Assembly: GCA_002171035.2 (NCBI GenBank)
Contig: NHHO02000016.1
Location: 15,074 to 21,990, forward strand
Length of the DNA stretch: 6,917 bases
Source of the DNA: Candidatus Pelagibacter sp. TMED165
GTDB taxonomy: Bacteria; Pseudomonadota; Alphaproteobacteria; Pelagibacterales; Pelagibacteraceae
Reading direction: 5' to 3'
In this document: positions 1 through 6,917 of the stretch, one piece after another
How the letters are laid out: each line of letters starts with the position of its first letter
Numbering within the stretch: the stretch's first letter is position 1
Program-made: the position numbers and the translations under genes
Notes under the pieces: model-generated
Told to the model about the DNA's origin: nothing
Database searches by the model: none
What the model saw: the letters and a program-made list of their open reading frames with translations, nothing else

Positions 1-209
1 TCTCCTGGGATATATGCTGTAACTTCAAAACCATTAGAAAGTCTAACTCGTGCAACTTTTCTCAAAGCAGAGTTGGGTTTTTTTGGCGTCGTAGTATAAA
101 CTTTTACACAAACACCTCTTTTCAGTGGTTGTCTCTCTAATGCAGGAACTTTATTCCTCAATACAGGTTTACTTCTAGGTTTTTTTAGCAACTGGTTAAT
201 TGTTGGCAT
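1..209 (-). CDS. rpsL: 30S ribosomal protein S12, N-terminal part (runs off the window)
   Basis: Ribosomal protein S12 sits at the decoding centre of the 30S subunit and monitors codon-anticodon pairing. The window holds the ATG (209-207) and 69 complete codons; the family is about 124 residues, so roughly the last 55 lie beyond base 1. The N-terminus [12 protein letters not shown] is the usual S12 opening, followed by [14 protein letters not shown] (21-34), the signature [13 protein letters not shown] (39-51) and [16 protein letters not shown] (54-69). Lys43, where streptomycin-resistance changes commonly fall, is the wild-type lysine; the second resistance region (around Lys88) is outside. 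The start is fixed by homology, because the preceding bases are pyrimidine- and AU-rich with no Shine-Dalgarno match. It is probably the first gene of the str operon, driven by the promoter at 304-356. Identification is essentially certain. Confidence 0.98.
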   Translation of the reverse strand, partial: MPTINQLLKKPRSKPVLRNKVPALERQPLKRGVCVKVYTTTPKKPNSALRKVARVRLSNGFEVTAYIPG

Positions 210-239
210 AATAAAATTTTGAAAGTAAAAGGAAGATAG

Positions 240-255
240 ACCTTGAATTCAAGGT
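240..255. repeat. 16-bp perfect palindrome in the rpsL leader
   Basis: The sequence ACCTTGAATTCAAGGT is its own reverse complement. It lies 30 bases upstream of the rpsL ATG. In the rpsL mRNA it would form a short hairpin (about 6 bp with a 4-base AAUU loop). In DNA it could equally be a dimeric protein site. On the minus strand it is not followed by a U-run, so it is not an intrinsic terminator for rpsL transcripts. The palindrome itself is read directly; any function is inferred. Confidence 0.6.
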
Positions 256-258
256 TTT

Positions 259-296
259 TGTTAGTGTTTAAGGTTAATACTACCTTACTTCTAACA
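259..296 (-). promoter_or_regulatory. Two-tier stem-loop in the rpsL 5' leader
   Basis: Read on the minus strand, two nested 6-bp stems are visible. The outer stem is TGTTAG (296-291) with CTAACA (264-259). The inner stem is TAAGGT (287-282) with ACCTTA (274-269), closing a 7-base loop (281-275). A small internal loop (3 and 4 bases) separates them. It lies just downstream of the predicted transcription start and just upstream of the 240-255 palindrome. The AAGGT and ACCTT arms of the two elements are interchangeable, so alternative folds are possible. A leader ahead of the str operon is a natural place for ribosomal-protein autoregulation, and an rpsL leader family has been described in Rickettsiales. 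Whether this one is homologous cannot be told here. Confidence 0.5.
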
Positions 297-303
297 TTCA
301 AAA

Positions 304-356
304 TGTGCGCTAAACTAGCATCCAAACTATAAAAGTCAATAATTAATGAAAAAAAA
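304..356 (-). promoter_or_regulatory. Sigma70-type promoter for rpsL (str operon)
   Basis: On the minus strand there is a -35 hexamer TTGACT (339-334), a 16-base spacer and a -10 TAGTTT (317-312) preceded by TGC (320-318), an extended -10. Directly upstream is an A/T-only-like stretch with eight T (356-349) and ATTAATTA, resembling an UP element. After the -10 comes AGCGCAC (311-305), a GC-rich discriminator that stands out in this AT-rich DNA; such discriminators are typical of stringently controlled ribosomal promoters. The start site would be near 306-304, giving a leader of about 95 bases. A TATAGT at 331-326 is an alternative -10 but has only an all-T -35 match. Predicted from sequence only. 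Confidence 0.55.
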
Positions 357-376
357 TGACTAAATCTTTCGTCTTA

Positions 377-1660
377 TTAATCGCTACTAACAGGGGTTTC
401 AAGCTCTTGCTTCTGTAACTCTTCCAATCTTGTTTTGTCTTTTTCTCTAGCAGCTTTATCCCATCCCATTTTAGTCAATCCAGTCCCTGCAGGAACTAAT
501 CTTCCAACTATTACGTTCTCTTTAAGTCCTTCAAGATTGTCTACTTTTCCTTTAATGGATGAATCAGTTAATACTCTTGTAGTTTCTTGGAAAGACGCGG
601 CAGAAATAAATGAATTAGTTTGAAGTGAAGCTTTAGTAATACCTAAAAGAACTCTTTCATGAGAAGCTGGTTTTTTTCCAGACTTTTTCAACTCTTCATT
701 AATTTTGTTCATTTCAATTAGGTCAACTATTTCACCAAGTAAAAGTTCTGAATCACCTGGATCTTTAATTTCAACTTTTTTGAGCATTTGTCTCACAATT
801 GTCTCTATATGTTTATCATTTATCACAACACCCTGTAGTCTGTAAACTTCTTGAACTTCACTAACAAAATATTCTGTTAATTTTTCAACACCTAAAATTC
901 TTAAGATGTCATGAGGTGCTGGACTGCCATCTAAAAGATATTCTCCTTTTTTAATTTTTTCTCCTTGATTAAAATTTACATGTTTGCCTTTAGGAATTAG
1001 ATAGTTAGAAGTTTCACCTTTGTTAGATACGATTGAAATTTTTTGTTTGCCTCTAACTTCTTTACCAAATTCAATGACGCCATCATTCTCAGCAATTATC
1101 GCACTATCTTTAGGTCTCCTTGCTTCAAACAATTCTGCGACTCTTGGAAGACCTCCAGTAATATCTTTTGTCTTAGAAGTTTCTTTTGGTAATCTCGCTA
1201 ATACATCGCCAGCTGAAACTTTTTGTCCGTCTTTAACAGACAAAATTGTATCAGGAACCAAATAATACCTAGCTTCATTACCATCAGCTTTTTTAATAAT
1301 TTCACCTTTATCATTTCTTAACGTAATTCTTGGTTTTAATTCTGAATTTTTTGATAGAGATTTCCAATCTGTAACAGATTTTGCTGAAATACCAGTGGCA
1401 TCATCTAATGTTTCTGTTAAAGATGTTCCTTCAACTAAATCCATATAATTTGCAATGCCTGATGTTTCAGCAATTACTGGCAATGTATAAGGATCCCATT
1501 CAGCAATTTTTTTATTTTTTTCTACCGTATCTCCGTCTTTAAAAAAGAGTTTTGAACCGTAATTAACTTTGTAAATCGCAAGCTGTCTATTATTATCATC
1601 CTCAATACTTAATTGCGTATTTCGACCCATAACAATCATATTTTTTTTTTGAATCTTCAA
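377..1660 (-). CDS. rpoC: DNA-directed RNA polymerase beta-prime subunit, C-terminal ORF (frame-broken rpoC)
   Basis: This ORF encodes the last third of beta-prime, part of the catalytic core of RNA polymerase. In order it holds most of the SI3 insertion (about 12-165), the C-terminal arm of the trigger loop ([17 protein letters not shown], 167-183), the [11 protein letters not shown] motif (268-278), [13 protein letters not shown] (281-293), [16 protein letters not shown] (350-365) and [17 protein letters not shown] (378-394), then a charged tail. It ends in tandem stops TAA TAA (379-374). It is not a natural gene start. The nominal first codon is TTG inside the upstream ORF, and the first ATG is at 1639-1637, right after the A-run, with no convincing Shine-Dalgarno. 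Homology runs continuously from the N-terminal ORF in another frame, with residue spacing to the trigger loop normal. It is therefore the second half of one rpoC, joined if the A10 run is read as A9. Confidence 0.95.
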   Translation of the reverse strand: MKIQKKNMIVMGRNTQLSIEDDNNRQLAIYKVNYGSKLFFKDGDTVEKNKKIAEWDPYTLPVIAETSGIANYMDLVEGTSLTETLDDATGISAKSVTDWKSLSKNSELKPRITLRNDKGEIIKKADGNEARYYLVPDTILSVKDGQKVSAGDVLARLPKETSKTKDITGGLPRVAELFEARRPKDSAIIAENDGVIEFGKEVRGKQKISIVSNKGETSNYLIPKGKHVNFNQGEKIKKGEYLLDGSPAPHDILRILGVEKLTEYFVSEVQEVYRLQGVVINDKHIETIVRQMLKKVEIKDPGDSELLLGEIVDLIEMNKINEELKKSGKKPASHERVLLGITKASLQTNSFISAASFQETTRVLTDSSIKGKVDNLEGLKENVIVGRLVPAGTGLTKMGWDKAAREKDKTRLEELQKQELETPVSSD

Positions 1661-4553
1661 TTAAGTTTTTGTTAATAATTTTTAATTTACCTTTGGTTTG
1701 TGAAGTAATTTGTGATTCTTCTTTAATTTGAGCTGTTCCACCAACGTGGAAAGTTCTCATTGTTAATTGTGTTCCTGGTTCACCAATAGACTGAGCTGCT
1801 ATCATTCCAATTGCTTCACCTATGCTAACAAGTTTGCCTCTAGCTAAATCTCTTCCATAACTCATTGCACAAACTCCCTTTTTAGAGCCACAAGTTATAA
1901 CAGAGTATACTTGTACTGACTTCACTCCAGCTGCATCAATTTTTTCACAATCTAGTTCATCGATTAACTTTTCTTTTTTAATCAAAATTTCTCCAGTTAT
2001 TGGATGTTTGATATCTTCGCCTATTACTCTACCTAAAACTCTCTCAGACAGGCTAACCAAAACATTACCACCTTCTATAATTTCTGATAAAGTTATTGTA
2101 GACTTTGATTTACAGTCACATTCTTTTTTTGTAATCTGAATATCCTGTGCTACATCACATAATCTTCTTGTTAAATAACCAGAGTTAGCTGTCTTTAATG
2201 CTGTATCAGCCAGTCCTTTTCTTGCTCCGTGCGTTGAATTAAAGTACTCCAACACCGTAAGACCTTCTTTAAAATTTGAAATAATAGGGGTTTCAATAAT
2301 TTCCCCTGATGGTTTAGCTATTAATCCTCTCATGCCAGCCAATTGTTTCATTTGGGCTTGCGATCCTCTTGCTCCTGAATCGGCCATCATATAAACTGAA
2401 TTAGTTTCAATTCTATCGTTTTTATAAACTTTTTCAGCAGATGAAATTTCTTTCATCATTTCATTTGCAACTGTGTCTGTACATTTTGACCAGATATCAA
2501 CTACTTTGTTGTATTTTTCACCCCTAGTAATTAATCCGTCAGAATATTGTTTTTCATATTCTTCTATTTTTTTCTTAGTGTCATTTATTAAGCTTTCTTT
2601 GGTCTTAGGAATAATTAAATCATCTTTACCAAAAGATATTCCTGCTTTAAATGCATGTTTGAAACCTAATGTTTTAATTTTATCACAAAAAATTACCGTT
2701 TCTTTTTGCCCACAATATCTAAATATTGTATCAATTAACTCTGAGACATTTTTTTTAGTTAAAAGTCTATTTATAAGTGAAAATTTTATATTACTATTTT
2801 TCGGTAACAGATTAGCAAGTAAAAATCTTCCAGCAGTGCTAGAAAATTTTTCTGATGTTTCGTTTCCTTTGTCATCAACTGTATTAAAAGTTGATATAAT
2901 TTTTGAATGTAAACTTATAGATTTATTTTCAAGAGCTTGTTCTATTTCATCAATATTTGCAAAAATACCTTTTGCTTTTTCCTCTTTCTGCGAGGCTTGA
3001 GACAAATAGTATATTCCTAAAACAATATCCTGACTAGGAACAATAATTGGTTTACCATTTGATGGACTTAGAATGTTGTTTGTTGACATCATTAAAACCC
3101 TAGCTTCAAGCTGCGCCTCTAAACTTAATGGTATATGAACAGCCATTTGATCTCCATCGAAGTCAGCATTAAAAGCAGCACAAACTAACGGGTGAAGTTC
3201 AATTGCATTTCCCTCAATAAGTTTAGCCTCAAATGCTTGAACACCGAGTCTGTGAAGTGTTGGTGCTCTATTTAATAATATTGGATGCTCTCTAATTATG
3301 TGTTCTAGGGCATCCCAAACTTCACTTTTTTCTTTTTCAACAAGTCTTTTTGCTTGTTTAATTGTAGTTGCTAAGCCTAATTTATCAAGTCTAGCATATA
3401 AAAAGGGTTTAAATAACTCCAACGCCATTTTTTTTGGTAATCCGCATTGATGTAATTTTAGCTCTGGACCTACAACAATTACAGATCTACCTGAATAGTC
3501 AACTCTTTTACCAAGTAAATTTTGTCTAAAACGACCTTGTTTTCCCTTAAGCATCTCTGCTAAAGATTTTAAAGGTCTTTTACCAGTTCCAGTTATTACT
3601 CTACCTCTTCTTCCATTATCAAATAGAGCATCAACGGATTCCTGTAACATTCTTTTTTCATTTCTGACAATTATGTCAGGGGCTTTAAGATCGAGAAGTC
3701 TTTTCAACCTATTATTTCTATTAATTACTCTTCTATACAAGTCATTTAGATCAGATGTTGCAAATCTTCCGCCATCTAAAGGAACTAAAGGTCTTAATTC
3801 TGGGGGTATTACTGGTATCGTAGTCAATATCATCCATTCAGGTTTATTTCCTGATGAAATAAAGGACTCAATTAATTTTAATCTTTTAATAGTTCTTTCT
3901 TCTGTGACTTTAGATTTAACTTCTTTTAAAGAGTCTCTTAATTTCTTTTGTTCATTTTTTAAATCTAAACTTAATAATATTTCTCTTACTGCCTCAGCGC
4001 CTATACCAGCGCTAAAAGCATCTTCACCAAATTCATCTTGAGCTTTAATTAATGCTTCCTCTGTTAATAATTGTCCTTTTTTTAAAGTTGTTAAACCTGG
4101 CTCGATAACTATAAAGCTTTCAAAATATAATACTTTTTCTACTTCCTTCAATTTCATATCAATAGCTAGTGATATCCGACTAGGTAATGATTTTAGAAAC
4201 CAAATGTGGGCCACTGGACAAGCTAAATCAATATGTCCCATCCTTTCCCTTCTTACATTTGATTTAGTTACTTCAACCCCACATTTTTCACAGATTATTC
4301 CTCTAAATTTCATTCTTTTGTATTTTCCGCAAAGGCACTCGTAATCTTTTACTGGACCAAATATTCTTGAACAAAATAAACCATCTTTTTCTGGTCTAAA
4401 GGTTCTATAATTAATTGTTTCCGGCTTTTTTATTTCACCAAAAGACCAAGATTTAATTTTATCTGGACTAGCAAGTGTAATTTTTATACTACCAAAATTA
4501 TTTTCTGTAAGAGTATTTTGATTTGTAAAATTTTTTGTAATATTCTTTTCCAT
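1602..4553 (-). CDS. rpoC: DNA-directed RNA polymerase beta-prime subunit, N-terminal ORF (frame-broken rpoC)
   Basis: This 983-residue ORF has the first two thirds of beta-prime; full-length relatives are about 1390-1410. Visible in order are the zinc ribbon (C73, C75, C88, C91), the sigma-binding clamp helices (about 275-317), the switch region [19 protein letters not shown] (339-357), and the NADFDGDQ catalytic loop with Mg-binding D464, D466, D468. These are followed by the bridge helix (about 770-804), the second zinc site and the N-terminal trigger-loop arm [15 protein letters not shown] (925-939), including M932, R933, H936. The second zinc site has C812, C888 and C895 but serine at 898. 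The last 12 residues (972-983), after S968-KKK, are out-of-frame and unrelated to the family. The ATG is one base after the rpoB stop (TAA T ATG), implying translational coupling; no Shine-Dalgarno is evident. The true product is probably the 1391-residue fusion of this and the 377-1660 ORF. Confidence 0.96.
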   Translation of the reverse strand: MEKNITKNFTNQNTLTENNFGSIKITLASPDKIKSWSFGEIKKPETINYRTFRPEKDGLFCSRIFGPVKDYECLCGKYKRMKFRGIICEKCGVEVTKSNVRRERMGHIDLACPVAHIWFLKSLPSRISLAIDMKLKEVEKVLYFESFIVIEPGLTTLKKGQLLTEEALIKAQDEFGEDAFSAGIGAEAVREILLSLDLKNEQKKLRDSLKEVKSKVTEERTIKRLKLIESFISSGNKPEWMILTTIPVIPPELRPLVPLDGGRFATSDLNDLYRRVINRNNRLKRLLDLKAPDIIVRNEKRMLQESVDALFDNGRRGRVITGTGKRPLKSLAEMLKGKQGRFRQNLLGKRVDYSGRSVIVVGPELKLHQCGLPKKMALELFKPFLYARLDKLGLATTIKQAKRLVEKEKSEVWDALEHIIREHPILLNRAPTLHRLGVQAFEAKLIEGNAIELHPLVCAAFNADFDGDQMAVHIPLSLEAQLEARVLMMSTNNILSPSNGKPIIVPSQDIVLGIYYLSQASQKEEKAKGIFANIDEIEQALENKSISLHSKIISTFNTVDDKGNETSEKFSSTAGRFLLANLLPKNSNIKFSLINRLLTKKNVSELIDTIFRYCGQKETVIFCDKIKTLGFKHAFKAGISFGKDDLIIPKTKESLINDTKKKIEEYEKQYSDGLITRGEKYNKVVDIWSKCTDTVANEMMKEISSAEKVYKNDRIETNSVYMMADSGARGSQAQMKQLAGMRGLIAKPSGEIIETPIISNFKEGLTVLEYFNSTHGARKGLADTALKTANSGYLTRRLCDVAQDIQITKKECDCKSKSTITLSEIIEGGNVLVSLSERVLGRVIGEDIKHPITGEILIKKEKLIDELDCEKIDAAGVKSVQVYSVITCGSKKGVCAMSYGRDLARGKLVSIGEAIGMIAAQSIGEPGTQLTMRTFHVGGTAQIKEESQITSQTKGKLKIINKNLIEDSKKKYDCYGSKYAIKY
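1641..1650 (-). other. Poly(A)10 frameshift site in rpoC
   Basis: The minus strand reads TTC, ten A, then TATG. Upstream frame: TCA AAA AAA AAA TAT, which goes to a stop at 1604-1602. Downstream beta-prime frame: AAT ATG ATT GTT. A nine-A run gives S-K-K-N-M-I-V and restores a 1391-residue protein. Eleven A gives AAA ATA TGA and stops at once, so only a net loss of one base (or gain of two) rescues the gene. The span 377-4553 is 4177 bases, one more than a multiple of three. The cause may be a homopolymer miscount in the sequence data, or a genuine A10 tract tolerated through RNA polymerase slippage. The sequence alone cannot decide. Confidence 0.9.
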
Positions 4554-4554
4554 A

Positions 4555-6917
4555 TTAATTCAATTCTATATTAAGACCTAAAGCCTTTATTTCTTTTACA
4601 AGTACGTTAAATGACTCAGGTACACCAGACTCAAAATTATTGTCTCCTTTAACAATTGTTTCATATACTTTGGTTCTACCAGCAACATCATCTGATTTAA
4701 CGGTTAATATTTCTTGAAGGGTGTAAGAAGCACCGTACGCTTCAAGAGCCCAAACTTCCATTTCTCCAAATCTTTGACCTCCAAGTTGGGCTTTTCCTCC
4801 AAGTGGTTGTTGAGTTACTAAACTATATGGCCCTGTAGACCTAGCATGAATTTTATCTTCAACAAGATGATTCAATTTCAACATATAAATTGTTCCTACA
4901 GTAACAGGTCTGTCAAATTTTTCCCCTGTTCTTCCGTCCCACAAATTTGTTTGACCACTATTTGGTAACTTAGCTAAATCTAACATTTTTGTAATATCGT
5001 TTGTTGATGCACCGTCAAAAACTGGAGTAGCAATAGGTATTCCATTAGAAATATTTTGTATTAATTCTAAAACTTCTTTTTTATTTAAATTTACAATTAC
5101 GTCATCGTAATACTTTTTACCGTAAACTTCTTTTAATTTTTCTTTAACTTGTTCAAATTTATTTTCATAATCTTTTATAAAATTCTTAATTTGTTCACCC
5201 AGCTCTGAACACGACCAACCTAGATGTGTCTCTAAAATTTGTCCTACGTTCATCCTGCTAGGAACACCAAGGGGATTAAGCACTATATCAACGGGTTTTC
5301 CATTTTCCATATATGGCATGTCTTCAACCGCAACTATTTTACTCACAACACCTTTATTTCCGTGTCTTCCTGCCATCTTATCGCCAGGCATAAGCCTTCT
5401 TTTTACAGCAACAAAAACTTTAACTACTTTCATTACTGTAGGTAATAAGTCGTCTCCCTGTTGAATTTTTACTACCTTATCATCAAACCGAGCTTTAATA
5501 TCCTCATTTGCATTATCGTATTGGTTACGTAGTTTTAGTAAATTCTCATTAATCTTTGTTTCTGAAAAAGATAATTTCCAAATATCTTTTAAGGCGAAAT
5601 TATCAAGGTCGTTTTTATTTAACGTTGTTCCAGGTTTTAGTTCTTTAAAAGCTTTGTTGATACTATTGTTGATTAATAAATCCGTAGCTCTGGACTTAAT
5701 ATTTCTGTTTAAAATTTCTTCTTCAACCTTTTTGTCTTCTTGTACGGACTCTATCTCAGATCTCTCAATTGCAATTGATCTTTCGTCTTTATCAATACCA
5801 TGACGATTGAAAACTCTTACATCAATTACTACTCCATTGCTACCTGAAGGCATCTTCAAAGAAGAGTCTCTTACGTCTGTAGCTTTTTCTCCAAAAATTG
5901 ATCTTAAAAGTTTTTCCTCTGGGCTAGATGAAGTTTCACTTTTCGGTGTAACTTTTCCAACTAAAATATCTCCAGGTTTCACTTCGGCTCCTACATACAC
6001 TATTCCAGATTCATCTAGATTTCTCAAACTTTCCTCACTCACGTTTGGAATGTCCCTAGTGATTTCTTCTGCACCAAGTTTAGTATCTCTGGCCATTGAC
6101 TCATATTCTTCAATATGAATTGAAGTAAATACATCGTCGGTTACACATCTCTCAGAAATTAAAATTGAGTCTTCAAAATTATAACCCTGCCAAGGCATAA
6201 ATGCCACTGTAACATTTTTACCTAAAGCTAATTCTCCTAAATTAGTAGCCGGTCCATCTGCAATTATATCGCCTTTTTTAATATGATCACCTACTTTGAC
6301 TAAAGGTCTTTGATTAATACAGGTATTTTGATTTGACCTTTTAAATTTCGATAGGTTATAAATATTTACAGCTGATTGAGATAAATCTTTAACTTCAGTC
6401 GCCTTTACAACTATTCTTTTTCCATCTATTTTATCAACAATTCCATTTCTTTTTGCAACAATTGTTACCCCTGAGTCTAAGGCTACATCAGACTCTATGC
6501 CCGTGCCAACCAGAGGAGATTCAGGTTTTAATAAAGGAACAGCTTGCCTCATCATATTAGAGCCCATTAAGGCTCTATTAGCATCATCGTTTTCAAGAAA
6601 TGGTATTAGAGCTGCTGCAACAGAAACTAGTTGTTTAGGTGAGACATCAATAAAATCAATGTTGTCTTTAGTTGAAAGTTGGAAGTTCAAATTTTTTCTA
6701 CAAGCAACAAGTTCCTCTTCGAAAGTACCATCTTTTTTAATTTTAGAATTGGCCTGAGCAATAGTATATCTTTCCTCTTCAATAGCAGATAAATAGTTTA
6801 TCTCTTCTGTAACCTTACCATTTAACACTTTTTTATACGGACTTTCTATATATCCAAATTTGTTTACTCTACAATAAGTGGCTAAACTATTTATTAAACC
6901 TATGTTAGGACCCTCTG
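4555..6917 (-). CDS. rpoB: DNA-directed RNA polymerase beta subunit, C-terminal part (starts outside the window)
   Basis: The beta subunit pairs with beta-prime to form the RNA polymerase active centre. The frame is open from the window edge, with 786 complete codons from 6915. The first residues [20 protein letters not shown] match E. coli beta from about Glu565, so the start and the main rifampicin cluster are outside; the E. coli Ile572 equivalent is unchanged. Numbering from codon 6915, visible landmarks are SNQNTCINQ (about 194-202), the acidic pair in QGYNFEDSI (E248, D249), the SI2 insertion (about 375-485), [12 protein letters not shown] with nucleotide-contacting lysines (K513, K521), [13 protein letters not shown] (564-576, an alphaproteobacterial form), and the C-terminal clamp segment ending [17 protein letters not shown] at 6828 is internal, not a start. 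The TAA stop (4557-4555) is one base from the rpoC ATG, so the two are cotranscribed and probably translationally coupled. No frame break or missing motif was seen. Confidence 0.98.
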   Translation of the reverse strand, partial: EGPNIGLINSLATYCRVNKFGYIESPYKKVLNGKVTEEINYLSAIEEERYTIAQANSKIKKDGTFEEELVACRKNLNFQLSTKDNIDFIDVSPKQLVSVAAALIPFLENDDANRALMGSNMMRQAVPLLKPESPLVGTGIESDVALDSGVTIVAKRNGIVDKIDGKRIVVKATEVKDLSQSAVNIYNLSKFKRSNQNTCINQRPLVKVGDHIKKGDIIADGPATNLGELALGKNVTVAFMPWQGYNFEDSILISERCVTDDVFTSIHIEEYESMARDTKLGAEEITRDIPNVSEESLRNLDESGIVYVGAEVKPGDILVGKVTPKSETSSSPEEKLLRSIFGEKATDVRDSSLKMPSGSNGVVIDVRVFNRHGIDKDERSIAIERSEIESVQEDKKVEEEILNRNIKSRATDLLINNSINKAFKELKPGTTLNKNDLDNFALKDIWKLSFSETKINENLLKLRNQYDNANEDIKARFDDKVVKIQQGDDLLPTVMKVVKVFVAVKRRLMPGDKMAGRHGNKGVVSKIVAVEDMPYMENGKPVDIVLNPLGVPSRMNVGQILETHLGWSCSELGEQIKNFIKDYENKFEQVKEKLKEVYGKKYYDDVIVNLNKKEVLELIQNISNGIPIATPVFDGASTNDITKMLDLAKLPNSGQTNLWDGRTGEKFDRPVTVGTIYMLKLNHLVEDKIHARSTGPYSLVTQQPLGGKAQLGGQRFGEMEVWALEAYGASYTLQEILTVKSDDVAGRTKVYETIVKGDNNFESGVPESFNVLVKEIKALGLNIELN

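Noticed and set aside
79..83. Antibiotic-resistance alleles in rpsL or rpoB
   Set aside because: S12 Lys43 and the beta Ile572 equivalent are wild type. The main rifampicin cluster and the S12 Lys88 region are outside the window.
240..259. Palindrome followed by five T on the plus strand, resembling a terminator for plus-strand transcription
   Set aside because: No plus-strand gene converges here, and the hairpin is AT-rich and short.
349..373. Possible intrinsic terminator after rpoC: GAC/GTC stem followed by eight T on the minus strand
   Set aside because: The stem is only 3 bp with a 10-base loop. The T-run sits directly upstream of the rpsL -35 and is better explained as an UP-like element. 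Read-through from rpoC is possible.
210..376. tRNA or small gene in the rpoC-rpsL gap
   Set aside because: No cloverleaf and no credible ORF; the gap is accounted for by promoter and leader structure.
1641..1650. Programmed -1 ribosomal frameshifting on the A-run
   Set aside because: A -1 shift gives AAA ATA TGA and stops at once. Reaching the C-terminal frame needs +1 (or -2), so a dnaX-type -1 mechanism does not fit.
377..4553. Cyanobacterial/plastid-type natural split into rpoC1 and rpoC2
   Set aside because: The break is far downstream of that split, lies at a homopolymer, and the ORFs overlap with an out-of-frame tail, unlike an evolved gene boundary.
435..6757. Open frames on the plus strand inside rpoC and rpoB (for example 1020-1265, 2473-3000, 3673-4041, 5807-6118)
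   Set aside because: They lie opposite strongly conserved rpoB/rpoC coding sequence, have no recognisable family and no start signals, and are expected antisense shadows in AT-rich DNA.
6826..6828. GTG as the start of a shorter rpoB-like gene
   Set aside because: The beta homology continues upstream without a break to the window edge (EGPNIGLIN and onward), so this GTG is an internal valine codon.

Overview
The window is a strongly AT-rich stretch of a bacterial chromosome with every gene on the minus strand. Read in transcription order (high to low coordinates) it holds the 3' part of rpoB, all of rpoC, a 167-base regulatory gap, and the 5' part of rpsL. The order rpoB-rpoC-rpsL, leading into the str operon (rpsL-rpsG-fusA-tuf), is standard in Alphaproteobacteria. 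Alphaproteobacterial traits in the beta and beta-prime proteins, very high A+T, lysine- and asparagine-rich proteins and very tight spacing suggest a streamlined marine alphaproteobacterium of the SAR11/Pelagibacterales type. This is an inference from the look of the sequence; a Rickettsiales-like relative is not excluded.

Region by region: 6917-4555 encodes the C-terminal 786 residues of RNA polymerase beta, entering just after the rifampicin region. One base separates its stop from the rpoC start at 4553. rpoC does not run through in one frame. At a run of ten A (minus strand; 1641-1650) the frame breaks, leaving a 983-residue N-terminal ORF and a 427-residue C-terminal ORF that overlap by 59 bases. 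One base fewer in the run would give a normal 1391-residue beta-prime. The break lies at the start of the SI3 insertion, so the two arms of the catalytic trigger loop are on different ORFs. This is either a homopolymer-length error in the sequence or a real frameshift that could be bypassed by transcriptional slippage.

Between rpoC and rpsL (376-210) there is a good sigma70-type promoter with an A/T-rich upstream element, an extended -10 and a GC-rich discriminator. It is followed by a leader of about 95 bases with two adjacent inverted repeats that can pair in more than one way. This suggests independent, growth-rate-linked control of the str operon. The first 69 residues of ribosomal protein S12 end the window.

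The genes work together as core transcription and translation machinery. I see no mobile element, CRISPR array, tRNA, rRNA or defence system, and no wholly new system. The points worth a second look are the poly(A) frameshift in rpoC, a missing zinc-ligand cysteine in beta-prime, and the structured rpsL leader.
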